A DNA stretch of 56,277 nt from Halomonas cerina (GCF_014192215.1 NZ_JACHXP010000023.1:1-56277), one strand, 5' to 3'; shown: positions 1 to 8,540, counted from the first letter of the stretch. Notes: generated by a model from the letters alone, not told the origin. Numbers and translations: made by a program.

Positions 1-2
1 TC

Positions 3-908
3 AGCCAGGAGCTGGTGCGCTTCGACACCCAGAAGCTGGAGAACCCGGAGATCAGCGGCGTCGAGTATCAGCAAGGCACCCTGCTCGGCTACGAGGTGCG
101 CGAGTACCTGCTGGAGAAATGGGGCCGCGAGTGCGCCTACTGCGGCGCCCAGAACACCCCGCTGGAAGTGGAGCATGTGGTGCCGCGTTCGCGTGGCGGC
201 AGCCACCGGATCAGCAACCTCACCGTTGCCTGTCACGCCTGCAACCAGGCCAAGGACAACCGGCCTCTTACCGACTTCTTTGCCACCGACAGGGGGCTGA
301 GGAAGCGCCTGAAAGCCAATGGCCTGTCGGCCGATACGCGGCTTGATCGCGTGGAACGCCAGCTCAAGCGCCCACTGCGTGATGCCAGCGCCGTCAACGC
401 CACCCGCTGGGCGCTGTTCCAGGCGCTCAAGGCCACCGGCCTGCCGGTCACGGTGGGCAGCGGTGGGCTGACCAAGTACCACCGTCAGCGACTCGGCATC
501 GCCAAGACGCACGCCCTGGATGCCGCGTGTGTCGGGCCGCTGGACGCCCTGCACCGCTGGGAAGTGCCGACACTGACCATCAAAGCCATGGGGCGGGGCA
601 GCTACCAGCGCACGCGCTTGACCCGGCACGGCTTCCCGCGTGGCTACCTGAGGCGCCGGAAGCAGGTACGAGGTTTCCAGACCGGCGATAGGGTCAAGGC
701 CATTGTCCCCAGCGGCAAGAAAGCCGGCGTGCATGTCGGCCGTGTCGCGATCCGCCAGACCGGCCGTTTCAATATCCAGACCCTGCACGGCGTTGTGCAG
801 GGGATCTCGTATCGCCACTGCACCCTGATTCAGCGCGGTGATGGCTACGGCTACCACCAGACACCCACTCTCAACTCAAAAGGAGGAGCGGGACGGGCGG
901 TGGCGTAG
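3..908 (+). CDS. iscB: IscB-type RNA-guided endonuclease, 5' end outside window
   Basis: This is the C-terminal ~300 residues of an IscB protein, the IS200/IS605-associated ancestor of Cas9, which uses an omega-RNA to cut DNA. The frame is open from the window edge and reads [10 protein letters not shown] before the first internal GTG, so the real start lies upstream. A RuvC-II segment ([18 protein letters not shown]) is followed by a complete HNH domain with paired CxxC motifs (CAYC, CHAC) around [12 protein letters not shown] and NLT. A RuvC-III segment ([11 protein letters not shown]) carries the His and Asp, and a basic C-terminal domain follows. The catalytic residues in the visible part look intact. 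The PLMP domain, RuvC-I and the omega-RNA, which normally lies upstream of iscB, would be outside this window. No TnpA is visible. Codon use and G+C match the neighbours. Confidence 0.9.
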   Translation, partial: SQELVRFDTQKLENPEISGVEYQQGTLLGYEVREYLLEKWGRECAYCGAQNTPLEVEHVVPRSRGGSHRISNLTVACHACNQAKDNRPLTDFFATDRGLRKRLKANGLSADTRLDRVERQLKRPLRDASAVNATRWALFQALKATGLPVTVGSGGLTKYHRQRLGIAKTHALDAACVGPLDALHRWEVPTLTIKAMGRGSYQRTRLTRHGFPRGYLRRRKQVRGFQTGDRVKAIVPSGKKAGVHVGRVAIRQTGRFNIQTLHGVVQGISYRHCTLIQRGDGYGYHQTPTLNSKGGAGRAVA

Positions 909-909
909 G

Positions 910-957
910 TCGCCCTGCGGGCGACTCGCTATCCCTCCCGGCACTAAAAGTACCGGG
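910..957 (+). other. Two hairpins after iscB, possible transposon right end
   Basis: Between the iscB stop and lpxH lie a perfect 6-bp hairpin (TCGCCC at 910-915, GGGCGA at 919-924) and a second imperfect one (CCCGGCAC at 937-944, GTACCGGG at 950-957). IS200/IS605-family elements end in subterminal hairpins, so this may be the right end of the IscB element. It could also be a terminator or lpxH leader structure. The exact element boundary cannot be fixed from one copy. Confidence 0.35.
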
Positions 958-975
958 TATCCCGCGAAAAATCTG

Positions 976-1746
976 ATGACCACCCTGCTGATTGCCGACC
1001 TGCACCTGCATCCCGGGGCACCCGAGATCACCGAGGGCTTTTTGAACTGGCTCGACGAGCGCGCCCGGGGCTGTGAGGCTCTCTACATCCTCGGGGACCT
1101 CTTCGAGGCCTGGATCGGCGATGACCTGCTCGACCTGGGCGATGCCGACCCCACCGGCCACGCACCCCTTGCCGCTCGCGTCGCCACGGCGCTCAAGCGC
1201 CTGGCCGACGACGGCACCGCCATCCACCTGATGCACGGCAACCGTGACTTCCTGCTCGGTAGCCGGTTCGCCGAGGCCGCCGGGGCCCGCCTGCTGGAGG
1301 ACCCCAGCGTGATCACGCTGGGCGACAAGCCGGTGCTGCTGATGCACGGCGACAGCCTCTGCACGCGGGACGAGGCCTACATGGCCTTCCGCACCCAGGC
1401 CCGCGACCCTCGCTGGCAGCAGCAGGTCCTGGCCATGCCCATCCCCGAGCGCCTCGCCCTGGCCAAGCAATTGCGTGAGCAGTCCGGCGAGGCCAACTCC
1501 AACAAGGCCGAGGACATCATGGACGTCACCCTCGAGGAGGTGGTCGCAGCGCTGCGCGCCCATGGCGTCGACACCCTGATTCACGGCCACACCCACCGCC
1601 CCGCAGTGCATGAACTCGAGGTCGATGGCCGGCCGGCGCGTCGGATCGTGCTGGGCGACTGGCGGCCCGACAAGGGGTGGGAGATTGTCGTCGAGGATAG
1701 CGGTGAGCCACGGCTGCGAGAGTTTCCATTGGAAATAAAGGCTTGA
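976..1746 (+). CDS. lpxH: UDP-2,3-diacylglucosamine diphosphatase LpxH
   Basis: LpxH hydrolyses UDP-2,3-diacylglucosamine to lipid X and UMP in lipid A synthesis, at the inner face of the cytoplasmic membrane. The 256-residue product has all metallophosphoesterase motifs in order: ADLHLH near the N terminus, GDLFEAWIGDD, HGNRDFLLG, MHGD and C-terminal IHGHTHRP. The open frame extends upstream, but the ATG at 976 gives the canonical start MTTLLIADLHLH. No good Shine-Dalgarno precedes it. The leader lies directly against the end of the iscB element, so the insertion may have replaced the native 5' region (inference). Confidence 0.95.
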   Translation: MTTLLIADLHLHPGAPEITEGFLNWLDERARGCEALYILGDLFEAWIGDDLLDLGDADPTGHAPLAARVATALKRLADDGTAIHLMHGNRDFLLGSRFAEAAGARLLEDPSVITLGDKPVLLMHGDSLCTRDEAYMAFRTQARDPRWQQQVLAMPIPERLALAKQLREQSGEANSNKAEDIMDVTLEEVVAALRAHGVDTLIHGHTHRPAVHELEVDGRPARRIVLGDWRPDKGWEIVVEDSGEPRLREFPLEIKA

Positions 1747-1751
1747 AGTTC

Positions 1752-2006
1752 ATGTACAGCCGGCGTTTCCAAAGAAACATACATATCACCCGCCACGCTC
1801 GCGAGCGGATGGTACAGTGACACATCGACGAAGCGACCGTCCTGGACTTACTGAAAACCGGTGACACCCGCTACAAGGATGCATCACGGCTATGGGTTGC
1901 CAAGAAATGTTGTGGTCGCAGCGATCATCTTGTTTGTGCAGCAGTCATCCTGGAAGATAATCTCGTCGTCAAGACCATCATGCACCACTTCGCATGGGAG
2001 GATTGA
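1752..2006 (+). pseudogene. DUF4258 family protein interrupted by in-frame TGA
   Basis: Reading from ATG 1752 gives about 22 codons ending in ITRHARERMVQ, then TGA at 1818-1820. The same frame continues without a shift (HIDEATVLDLLKTGDTRYKD, later VVKTIMHHFAWED) to a TGA at 2004-2006. Both halves match the DUF4258 pattern, in which ITRHARERM is followed by an Arg or Gly and a helix. One CGA-to-TGA transition would explain the break. DUF4258 proteins commonly pair with a small downstream partner, and here the next ATG follows by 2 nt. The gene is probably inactive unless the codon is a sequencing error. Confidence 0.75.
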
Positions 2007-2008
2007 CA

Positions 2009-2200
2009 ATGCGTACAACCTATGATGAAGCCGACGACATCCTGGTACTGCATCTGTCCGACAAGGAAATCGTCAGAGAACGCTCCCAGGATTGGAACAC
2101 TCACATCAGCTACGCAGCAGACGACAGTATCGTCGAAGTGGTGATTTTGGATGCGTCCAAGCAGGGCGCATGGCCACTTCTACGCAGTGAGGCTGCGTGA
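2009..2200 (+). CDS. DUF2283 family small protein
   Basis: The 63-residue product (MRTTYDEADDILVLHLSDKE...) matches the DUF2283 pattern: a short beta-rich protein starting with a YD..D.L.L.LSD segment and containing a VEVVILDASK strand. It starts 2 nt after the DUF4258 reading frame, the usual partner arrangement. The pair is often considered toxin-antitoxin-like, but no function is established. The ATG at 2009 is preferred over a GTG at 1994 because it follows GGGAGGATTGACA with a good Shine-Dalgarno. With its partner disrupted it may be an orphan. Confidence 0.8.
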   Translation: MRTTYDEADDILVLHLSDKEIVRERSQDWNTHISYAADDSIVEVVILDASKQGAWPLLRSEAA

Positions 2201-2207
2201 GGCTGCT

Positions 2208-3257
2208 TCAAGGACATTCCAACTCCACAAGACAAGTGGCCAGTGCTTTCTCCAACGCCTCGGCATCGGGCAGGGCTCCGGCCTCACCGATGAGCTCCAG
2301 GCGCGAATCCCGCCGCCAGGCCGTGCCGGTCAGGCTCACCGTGCCCTCGGCGCGGTTGTAGAGCTTCCAGCCGTCCCCGGAACGGAAGACGCCCTTCACC
2401 CGCAGGCCGGCGGGCAACGATCCCAGCAGTATCGTGAGACGATCCAGGTCGAAGACATCGTCGGCCTGCCAGCGCCAGCCCAGGGTGACGTGACCCAGGG
2501 AGGCACCCTCCTCACGCACCGGCCGGCCCGGTGCCGGGTCAGGGAGGGCGAACGTATCCGGCAAATCGTCCAGCACCAGGGAAGCCGACGCCTGACGGGC
2601 GGCCTGGTGAGCGGGTGGCCCGGCACCGTCCGTCTCGGCGGCATGTCTCCCGCTCTCCAGCAGCCGGGCGAGCGGCAGCTCGCCATGGGGCGCCTCGGCC
2701 ACCCAGCGCTTGGCGGGCCAGAGGCCCGCCAGCCAGCGGCGCGCCGCCTCACGCTGTGTCGGCGTGGCCAGGTCGGTCATGGTCAGCGCCACACCATCCG
2801 CCATGGCCAGCTGATCGCGGAAGGTCTCGTGCTCCCGGGCTCGGGGATCATCGAGTCGTCGCGGATCGAGCACGGCGATGATGTCCTGCACCGTCAGGGC
2901 GCCGGCGAACCCTTCGCCACGCAGCACGTCGAGTAACCCGGCCGGGTGGCCAAGCCCGGAGGGCTCGATGATCAGCCGGTCGGGACGATGGCGATGCAAC
3001 AGGTTGACCAACGAGGCCTGCAGCACGAAGGCCAGCTGGCAGCACAGGCATCCGCCGGGTAACCCCTTGACGACGACATCGTCGCGGGCCTCGAACATCG
3101 CCTGATCGATGCCCACCTGACCGAACTCGTTGATCACCACCGCCCAGCGCTCATCGGCCGGCTTCTGCTCGACCAGCCGGTGGATCAGGGTGCTCTTGCC
3201 ACTGCCGAGAAAGCCGGTGATCAGATGGACAGGCACATTGACCAGGGGAGCGGGCAT
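2208..3257 (-). CDS. CobW/P47K family GTPase, probable zinc chaperone
   Basis: The 349-residue protein has an N-terminal G3E-type GTPase domain with P-loop GFLGSGKST, the metal-binding GCLCCQ (CxCC) motif near residue 70, a VVINEFG strand and an IIEPSGLGHP segment, then a C-terminal CobW_C-type domain. G3E GTPases deliver metals to enzymes; the CxCC subgroup includes zinc chaperones (ZNG1, YeiR, ZagA). The start MPAPLVNVPVHLITGF at 3257 has a GGAGG Shine-Dalgarno 7-8 nt upstream; an in-frame extension upstream would run through the promoter. A Zur-box-like palindrome lies 27-41 nt upstream, which favours zinc over cobalt or nickel. The exact client is unknown. Confidence 0.88.
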   Translation of the reverse strand: MPAPLVNVPVHLITGFLGSGKSTLIHRLVEQKPADERWAVVINEFGQVGIDQAMFEARDDVVVKGLPGGCLCCQLAFVLQASLVNLLHRHRPDRLIIEPSGLGHPAGLLDVLRGEGFAGALTVQDIIAVLDPRRLDDPRAREHETFRDQLAMADGVALTMTDLATPTQREAARRWLAGLWPAKRWVAEAPHGELPLARLLESGRHAAETDGAGPPAHQAARQASASLVLDDLPDTFALPDPAPGRPVREEGASLGHVTLGWRWQADDVFDLDRLTILLGSLPAGLRVKGVFRSGDGWKLYNRAEGTVSLTGTAWRRDSRLELIGEAGALPDAEALEKALATCLVELECP

Positions 3258-3283
3258 GAAACGGCCTCCGGGAATGACGGAAT

Positions 3284-3298
3284 TGTTATAAAATAACA
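3284..3298 (-). promoter_or_regulatory. Zur-box-like operator of the CobW-family gene
   Basis: TGTTATAAAATAACA is an inverted repeat (TGTTAT / ATAACA) close to the gammaproteobacterial Zur consensus core TGTTATANTATAACA, with one position off. It lies 27 nt upstream of the start codon at 3257, where it would overlap the promoter. This implies derepression under zinc limitation. It is inferred from motif similarity alone. Confidence 0.65.
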
Positions 3299-3345
3299 TA
3301 AAGCGCTGAGCAGGATGATGCCGGTATTGCATCAGGCATCAATGA

Positions 3346-3380
3346 GAAACCCCACCAGGCTCGACACCCGGTGGGGTTTC
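3346..3380 (-). terminator. Hairpin terminator downstream of ppiD
   Basis: GAAACCCCACC (3346-3356) pairs perfectly with GGTGGGGTTTC (3370-3380) around a 13-nt loop. It sits between the ppiD stop and the divergent-side start region of the CobW gene. On the minus strand the stem ends in GGGGTTTC without a long T tract, so termination strength is uncertain. Confidence 0.6.
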
Positions 3381-3422
3381 GCGTTCTCGTCCACGGTAGC
3401 TGCCGCCCGTCTATGAGCAGCT

Positions 3423-3508
3423 GGGCGCTGGGCGCTGGACGCTCGTAGCTGGGCGCTGCCCAAAGGGCGACTTGGCGCTTTCAGCTCCGCGCTTTCAGCT
3501 GGGCGCTC
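3423..3508. repeat. Heptameric repeat tract (GGGCGCT-type)
   Basis: Five phased heptads run at 3423-3457: GGGCGCT, GGGCGCT, GGACGCT, CGTAGCT, GGGCGCT. Degenerate copies (GGCGCTT, CAGCTGGGCGCT) continue to the ppiD stop codon at 3509-3511. No gene is predicted here. It belongs to the same class of 7-bp tracts seen elsewhere in the window. Confidence 0.75.
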
Positions 3509-5326
3509 TCAACGCCGGATCTCCGCCTGCTCCCGCAGGTGTTCCAGCAGCCCCTGGATCGTTCCCTGGGCGCGCAGCTGTTCGACCATGCGCGCCACGA
3601 AGCCCTCGACCTGGGCATCGACCTCGCCGGACTCGACCCGCTCCAGGGCGATCAGGTAGACACGCTGTCTGTCCTCGGCATGGCCATACACCGTGCTTCC
3701 CTCGTCGGGATGGGGCAGGCGAAAGGCCGTCTCGACCACCGGTTGAGGCACCTCGCTGCCGGCCTGGCGACGAACCGCCTCGGCCTGCTGCCATATCAGG
3801 TCCATCGGTTCGCCGCCACGCAGTCGCTGGACCATCTCGGCAGCCTGCTCGCGCAAGGTCTCCTGGACCTTCTGCTCACGCACGGCCGCTGCGACCTGCT
3901 CGCGGACCGTCTCCAGCGGCAGCGTGGTGGCCTGGCGATGATCGGTCACGCGCAGCACCAGGCGGCGGTCCTCATCGAGCTCGATCACCTCGCTGTTGAA
4001 GCCCTCCTCCAGGACCTCCTCGGAGAATGCCTGACGCATAACACCGGGCTCGGCGAGCACCCCCTCGGCCGACTCGCGGCTGACCCAGTCGCTGCGCTCG
4101 AGCTCGAGATCCAGGCTATCGGCCACGCTCGCCAGGTCCTCGGCGGCGAAGCTCTCGTCGATCAGCTGCTGGACGCGGTCGTTGAAGGCGTCGCTAACCT
4201 GCTCATGCGCCAATTCCCGGACCAGCCGGTCACGCACCGCCTCGAAGGGCGGGCGCTCGATCTCGGTGACCTTGATCAGGTGCAGGCCGTTGTCGGTCTC
4301 GACGATATCCGACACCTGCCCTTCCGAGAGGGCAAAGGCGGCCTCATCGAAGGCCTCGCCGAAGAAGCCACGACTGATCACGCCGAGATCCCCCCCGGTG
4401 TCGCGGGTGGCACCGTCATCGGAGAACTCCGCCGCCAGGTCGGCGAAGGCCTCGCCTTCGGCCAGGCGTGACTTGACGGCTTCTAGGCGCGCCACGGCTT
4501 CCTCCCGGGAGCGCTCGTCACCGAAAGTGACCATGATGTGGGACACGCGACGATCGGCCTGGGCGGCATCGGCCTGCCAGGCATCGCGCAGCTCGGCCTC
4601 ACTGATCTCGACCTGCTCGGCCATGCGCTGGCGATCCAGCACCACATACGCCAGGCGCACCTGCTCGGGGCGCTGATAGGCCTGCTGATGGGCCTGATAA
4701 TAGTCGCGCAGCTCGGCGTCGCTGACCTCGGGTGCCTCGGCCAGGTCGGCAGGCTCGAGGACATGGTAGCGGAAGGTGCGCGTCTGGCGTTGCAGCGAGG
4801 CGAGACGCGCCTGCTCGTCATCGAGGCTGAACTCGCTGGCCGCCAGGCCCTGCTGGAGCTGCTGGCGCTTCATGTCGAGACGCAGCTGCTCACGGAACGA
4901 GAGGGGCGTATAGCCGGCACTGGCCAGACGGTTGCGGAACAGTTCGCGATCGAAGCGCCCCTGCGCGTTCTGGAATTCCGGCAGGGTGACGATCAGGCGA
5001 TCCAGCTGCGCCTCCGAGAGGTACAGCCCGCCCTGTTCGGCATACTGGGTCAGAAGACGGTCGGTGATCAGGGCATCGAGCATCTGGGCCCGGAGCTCAC
5101 GCTCACGCTCCGGCGGTACCTGGCCACTGCGGATGGCCCGCTGGACCTCGAGCTCCAACTGCTGGCGGGTGATGGACTCACCGTTGACCGAGGCGATCTC
5201 GTCACCGTCGCTGCCCAGCAGCCCGACGAGGGACTCCACGCCGAACAGGGCCATGGTCACGACGATGGCCCCGATGATGATCTTGGCGCCCCAGCTCCTG
5301 GAGCGGTCACGAATACTTTGCAGCAT
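3509..5326 (-). CDS. ppiD: Peptidyl-prolyl isomerase PpiD
   Basis: PpiD is a membrane-anchored periplasmic chaperone with a SurA-like fold that acts near the Sec translocon on newly exported outer-membrane proteins. The 605-residue protein has a short cytoplasmic N terminus (MLQSIRDRSRSW), one transmembrane segment at about residues 17-37, a SurA_N-like helical region, and a parvulin domain from RVSHIMVTFGDE through GGDLGVISRGFFGEAFDEAAF to NGLHLIKV. A long C-terminal helical region follows. The length suits the family (~620). It is the last gene of the tig-clpPX-lon-hupB-ppiD order. A TATAAT -10 hexamer lies on the minus strand at 5364-5369, 38 nt before the ATG, without a clear -35. Confidence 0.95.
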   Translation of the reverse strand: MLQSIRDRSRSWGAKIIIGAIVVTMALFGVESLVGLLGSDGDEIASVNGESITRQQLELEVQRAIRSGQVPPERERELRAQMLDALITDRLLTQYAEQGGLYLSEAQLDRLIVTLPEFQNAQGRFDRELFRNRLASAGYTPLSFREQLRLDMKRQQLQQGLAASEFSLDDEQARLASLQRQTRTFRYHVLEPADLAEAPEVSDAELRDYYQAHQQAYQRPEQVRLAYVVLDRQRMAEQVEISEAELRDAWQADAAQADRRVSHIMVTFGDERSREEAVARLEAVKSRLAEGEAFADLAAEFSDDGATRDTGGDLGVISRGFFGEAFDEAAFALSEGQVSDIVETDNGLHLIKVTEIERPPFEAVRDRLVRELAHEQVSDAFNDRVQQLIDESFAAEDLASVADSLDLELERSDWVSRESAEGVLAEPGVMRQAFSEEVLEEGFNSEVIELDEDRRLVLRVTDHRQATTLPLETVREQVAAAVREQKVQETLREQAAEMVQRLRGGEPMDLIWQQAEAVRRQAGSEVPQPVVETAFRLPHPDEGSTVYGHAEDRQRVYLIALERVESGEVDAQVEGFVARMVEQLRAQGTIQGLLEHLREQAEIRR

Positions 5327-5441
5327 GCAGGCCTCTGCGGATGAAGTGTGTCAGGACGCGCACATTATACGCATCAGACAAGGAGCCGCGACCGTGGGAG
5401 TGCCTGGAAGCGGCCGGCACCGGCCGGGAAAAGCGCGGGAT

Positions 5442-5476
5442 AAAAAAACAGGCGCACCGCGGGGCGGCGCGCCTGT
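5442..5476 (-). terminator. Rho-independent terminator of hupB
   Basis: On the minus strand ACAGGCGC (complement of 5469-5476) pairs with GCGCCTGT (complement of 5448-5455) across a G+C-rich hairpin and is followed directly by seven T residues (complement of 5442-5448). This is a textbook intrinsic terminator 41 nt after the hupB stop. Confidence 0.9.
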
Positions 5477-5516
5477 CATCGAATCGGTCACCGATGGAGC
5501 AGCAGCGGCCGGCCCC

Positions 5517-5789
5517 TCAGTTCACGGAATCCTTCAGTGCCTTGCCGGCCTTGAAACTCGGCACCTTGGCGGCGCTGATCTCGATCGGCTGGCCGGTCTG
5601 CGGGTTACGGCCGGTGCGCGCGGCACGCTCCTTGACGGTGAAGGTGCCGAAACCCACCAGGGAAACGCTGTCACCTTTTTTCAGGCTGTCGGTCACGGTA
5701 TCGACCATGGCATCCAGCGCACGGGCAGCGGCGGCCTTGGGAATATCGGCAGACGCGGCGATGGCTTCGATCAGCTCGGACTTGTTCAC
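5517..5789 (-). CDS. hupB: DNA-binding protein HU-beta
   Basis: HU is a small basic nucleoid protein that bends and wraps DNA as a dimer. The 90-residue sequence has the family length and the conserved start [11 protein letters not shown], the core [22 protein letters not shown] with the DNA-binding beta-arm, and the helix [12 protein letters not shown]. Translation starts at GTG 5789, preceded by AAGGGGTGAAGT. It sits between lon and ppiD, the standard gammaproteobacterial order, and has its own intrinsic terminator. Confidence 0.97.
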   Translation of the reverse strand: MNKSELIEAIAASADIPKAAAARALDAMVDTVTDSLKKGDSVSLVGFGTFTVKERAARTGRNPQTGQPIEISAAKVPSFKAGKALKDSVN

Positions 5790-5919
5790 ACTTCACCCCT
5801 TGACTGTTGCGTAAATTGGCTCTAATCGGCAGGAGGTTGCACTGACTGGCGCGATCACAGCATGGCTGCAGTTTATAGCAATGCGATGAAAGACCTGTCA
5901 AGCAACCATCCCGTCCGGC

Positions 5920-5957
5920 CCCCATCATGCCGGGGTTTTGACACGGGCATGATGGGG
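5920..5957. other. Long inverted repeat downstream of lon
   Basis: CCCCATCATGCC (5920-5931) pairs with GGCATGATGGGG (5946-5957). It lies 9 nt after the lon stop on the lon transcript. Neither strand has a strong T tract after the stem, so it may stabilise the lon mRNA 3' end or act as a weak terminator. Confidence 0.55.
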
Positions 5958-5966
5958 AAAACGCCG

Positions 5967-8375
5967 TTAATGGGTACTGACCATCGAGTAGGAAGAGGCA
6001 GGGTCTTCTGCCTTGGACTCCTCGCTTTTTGCCTCTGGCTTTTTCACCAGCGCCGCCTCGAGAACTTCATCGATCCAGCGGACCGGACGGATGTCCAGGA
6101 CATCCTTTATATTGTCCGGCACTTCCTTGAGGTCGCGACGGTTTTCCTCGGGGATAAGCACCATTCTTATACCACCCCGCCTGGCGGCCAGCAATTTCTC
6201 CTTCAGCCCGCCAATGGGCAGTACCTCGCCGCGCAGGTTGACCTCGCCGGTCATGGCCACATCGCAACGCACCGGCTGACCGGTATAGGCCGAGATCATG
6301 GCGGTGACCATGGCGATGCCGGCACTAGGACCATCCTTGGGCGTGGCGCCCTCGGGCACGTGGATATGCAGGTCTTCCTTCTCGAAGCGCTCGGGATCGA
6401 TGCCGAACGACGGTGCGCGGGCCCGCACCACGGTCTGGGCGGCGCTGACCGACTCCTTCATGACATCGCCGAGCGACCCGGTCTTGTCCAGGCGTCCCTT
6501 GCCGGGCGTGAGCACCGACTCGATGTTGAGCAACTCACCGCCCACCGAGGTCCAGGCCAACCCGGTCACCCGGCCGACCTGGTCCTCCTGGTCGGCCAGC
6601 CCGTAGCTGTAGCGGCGCACGCCGGCGTACTCCTCGATGTCCGCCGCCGCCAGCTGCTCGGGCGCCTGGGCCCCCTCCTTGCCTTCCTGCTCGAGGCGCT
6701 GGCGCAGCACCTTGCGACAGACCTTGGCGATCTGGCGTTCCAGCTCACGCACCCCTGCTTCACGGCTGTAGTAGCGGATCAGCTCCAGCAGCGCCTCATC
6801 GGCGAAGCTCAGCTCGTCCTCCTTGAAGCCGTTGGCCTTGAGCTGCTTGGGCACCAGGTAGCGCTTGGCGATGGCCAGCTTCTCGTCCTCGGTGTAGCCC
6901 GGCAGCCGGATTACCTCCATGCGGTCGAGCAGCGGACCGGGAATGTTCATCGAGTTGGCGGTGCAGATGAACAGGGTCTCGGAGAGATCATAGTCCAGCT
7001 CCAGGTAGTGGTCGCTGAAGGTGTCATTCTGCTCCGGATCCAGCACCTCGAGCAGTGCCGAGGCCGGGTCACCGCGGTGGTCCATGCCAATCTTGTCGAC
7101 CTCGTCGAGCAAAAACAGCGGGTTCCTGACCCCGGCCTTGGCCATGCGCTGGATGATCTTGCCGGGCAGCGAGCCGATGTAGGTACGACGATGGCCGCGA
7201 ACTTCGGACTCGTCGCGCACGCCGCCGAGCGCCAAGCGCACATACTTGCGGTTGGTGGCCCGGGCGATGGACTGGCCCAGCGAGGTCTTGCCGACCCCGG
7301 GCGGCCCCACCAGGCACAGCACCGGTCCCTTGATCTTCTTGACCCGCTTGTGCACGGCCAGGTACTCGAGAATACGTTCCTTGACCTCGTCCAACCCGTA
7401 GTGATCCTCGTCGAGGACCTTCTGGGCATGGGCCAGGTCATGCTTGACCCGGGTGCGCTTCTTCCAAGGCACCGACACCAGCCAGTCGAGGTAAGAACGC
7501 ACCACCGTGGCCTCGGCGGAGGACGGCGACATCATGCGCAGCTTGCCCAGTTCCTGCTTCGCCTTCTCGGCCGCCTCCTTGGGCATGCCGGAGTCCTTGA
7601 TCGCCTGCTCGTACTTGTCGGCCTCGTTGGGCACGTTCTCGAGCTCGCCCATCTCCTTCTGGATGGCCTTCATCTGCTCGTTGAGATAGTACTCGCGCTG
7701 GGACTTCTCCATCTGCTCCTTGACCCGCGAGCGGATACGCTTCTCGACCTGCAGCAGGTCGATCTCGGACTCGATCAGCGCCATCAGGTGCTCGATGCGA
7801 TCGCGCACCCGGTCCATCTCGAGCAGCTGCTGCTTGTCGTCGATCTTCAGCGACAGGTGGGCGCAGATGGTGTCCACCAACCGGCTGGGGTCCTCGATGC
7901 CCGAGAGAGAGTTGAGGACCTCGTTGGGGACCTTCTTGGACATCTTGACGTACTGCTCGAACTGATTGAGCAGGACCCGCACCAGGGCCTCCTGCTCACG
8001 CTCGGACAGCGGCTCGCTCTCGCGAAGCACCACCTCGGCACGGCTGTAGCCGTCGTCCACCGGCAGGATCTCGCGGATATCGGCTCGGGACTCCCCTTCG
8101 ATGAGCACCTTGACGGTGCCATCGGGCAGCTTGAGCAGCTGCATGATCTCGGCCACGGTACCGATGGCAAACAGGTCCTCGTCATCCGGATCGTCCTTGC
8201 TGGCCTCGCGTTGCGCCACCAGCAGCACACGCTGGTCGGCCGCCATGGCGGCATCCAGCGCCTGGATGGACTTCTCCCGGCCGACGAACAGCGGAATGAC
8301 CATCTGCGGGTAGACGACCACATCCCGCAATGGCAAAAGGGGCAGACTCAGGGTCTGTTCGGCGTTCTGCTGCAT
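5967..8375 (-). CDS. lon: ATP-dependent protease Lon
   Basis: Lon is a cytoplasmic homohexameric AAA+ protease that degrades misfolded and regulatory proteins. The 802-residue product has the N-terminal substrate-binding LON domain (LPLLPLRDVVVYPQMVIPLF), a coiled-coil middle, the AAA+ module with Walker A GPPGVGKTSLGQS and Walker B PLFLLDEVDKIG, and the C-terminal protease domain with catalytic Ser in PKDGPSAGIAM and catalytic Lys in GGLKEKLLAA. Length fits LonA (~780-800). It starts at ATG 8375. A sigma-32-like promoter lies 39-66 nt upstream, consistent with heat-shock control of lon in related bacteria. Confidence 0.98.
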   Translation of the reverse strand: MQQNAEQTLSLPLLPLRDVVVYPQMVIPLFVGREKSIQALDAAMAADQRVLLVAQREASKDDPDDEDLFAIGTVAEIMQLLKLPDGTVKVLIEGESRADIREILPVDDGYSRAEVVLRESEPLSEREQEALVRVLLNQFEQYVKMSKKVPNEVLNSLSGIEDPSRLVDTICAHLSLKIDDKQQLLEMDRVRDRIEHLMALIESEIDLLQVEKRIRSRVKEQMEKSQREYYLNEQMKAIQKEMGELENVPNEADKYEQAIKDSGMPKEAAEKAKQELGKLRMMSPSSAEATVVRSYLDWLVSVPWKKRTRVKHDLAHAQKVLDEDHYGLDEVKERILEYLAVHKRVKKIKGPVLCLVGPPGVGKTSLGQSIARATNRKYVRLALGGVRDESEVRGHRRTYIGSLPGKIIQRMAKAGVRNPLFLLDEVDKIGMDHRGDPASALLEVLDPEQNDTFSDHYLELDYDLSETLFICTANSMNIPGPLLDRMEVIRLPGYTEDEKLAIAKRYLVPKQLKANGFKEDELSFADEALLELIRYYSREAGVRELERQIAKVCRKVLRQRLEQEGKEGAQAPEQLAAADIEEYAGVRRYSYGLADQEDQVGRVTGLAWTSVGGELLNIESVLTPGKGRLDKTGSLGDVMKESVSAAQTVVRARAPSFGIDPERFEKEDLHIHVPEGATPKDGPSAGIAMVTAMISAYTGQPVRCDVAMTGEVNLRGEVLPIGGLKEKLLAARRGGIRMVLIPEENRRDLKEVPDNIKDVLDIRPVRWIDEVLEAALVKKPEAKSEESKAEDPASSYSMVSTH

Positions 8376-8413
8376 CGCAGACGTTCCTCAAACGATCAAT
8401 TGGATACCAAGGG

Positions 8414-8441
8414 AGTGGGGGCGTTGCCATGATATTGCAAG
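8414..8441 (-). promoter_or_regulatory. Sigma-32-like promoter of lon
   Basis: On the minus strand, CTTGCAA (complement of 8435-8441) is followed after 14 nt by CCCCACT (complement of 8414-8420). This resembles the heat-shock pattern CTTGAAA-N13/14-CCCCATNT. The location suits a transcription start about 30 nt upstream of the lon ATG. Two or three positions deviate from consensus. Confidence 0.5.
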
Positions 8442-8460
8442 GCCGGCGATGGCGGCGCGG

Positions 8461-8488
8461 CAAAGAAAAGGGCCGCCAGGCGGCCCTT
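8461..8488 (-). terminator. Rho-independent terminator of clpX
   Basis: AAGGGCCGCC (8468-8477) pairs with GGCGGCCCTT (8479-8488), and on the minus strand the stem is followed by TTCTTTG. It lies 52 nt after the clpX stop and separates clpX from the lon promoter. Confidence 0.85.
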
Positions 8489-8540
8489 GGATGTGCAGGC
8501 TGACAGGGCGTCTCGACGCGGCGAGACCGGCATGTCGGAC

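Noticed and set aside
1818..1820. TGA in the DUF4258 frame read as selenocysteine
   Set aside because: No SECIS-like hairpin was seen just downstream, the family has no catalytic Cys or Sec at that place, and a simple CGA-to-TGA change fits homologues.
5862..8432. Very long open frame on the plus strand opposite lon
   Set aside because: It lies wholly antisense to the well-supported lon gene, has low-complexity Leu/Gly/His/Gln composition and no recognisable domain. High G+C makes such antisense frames common.
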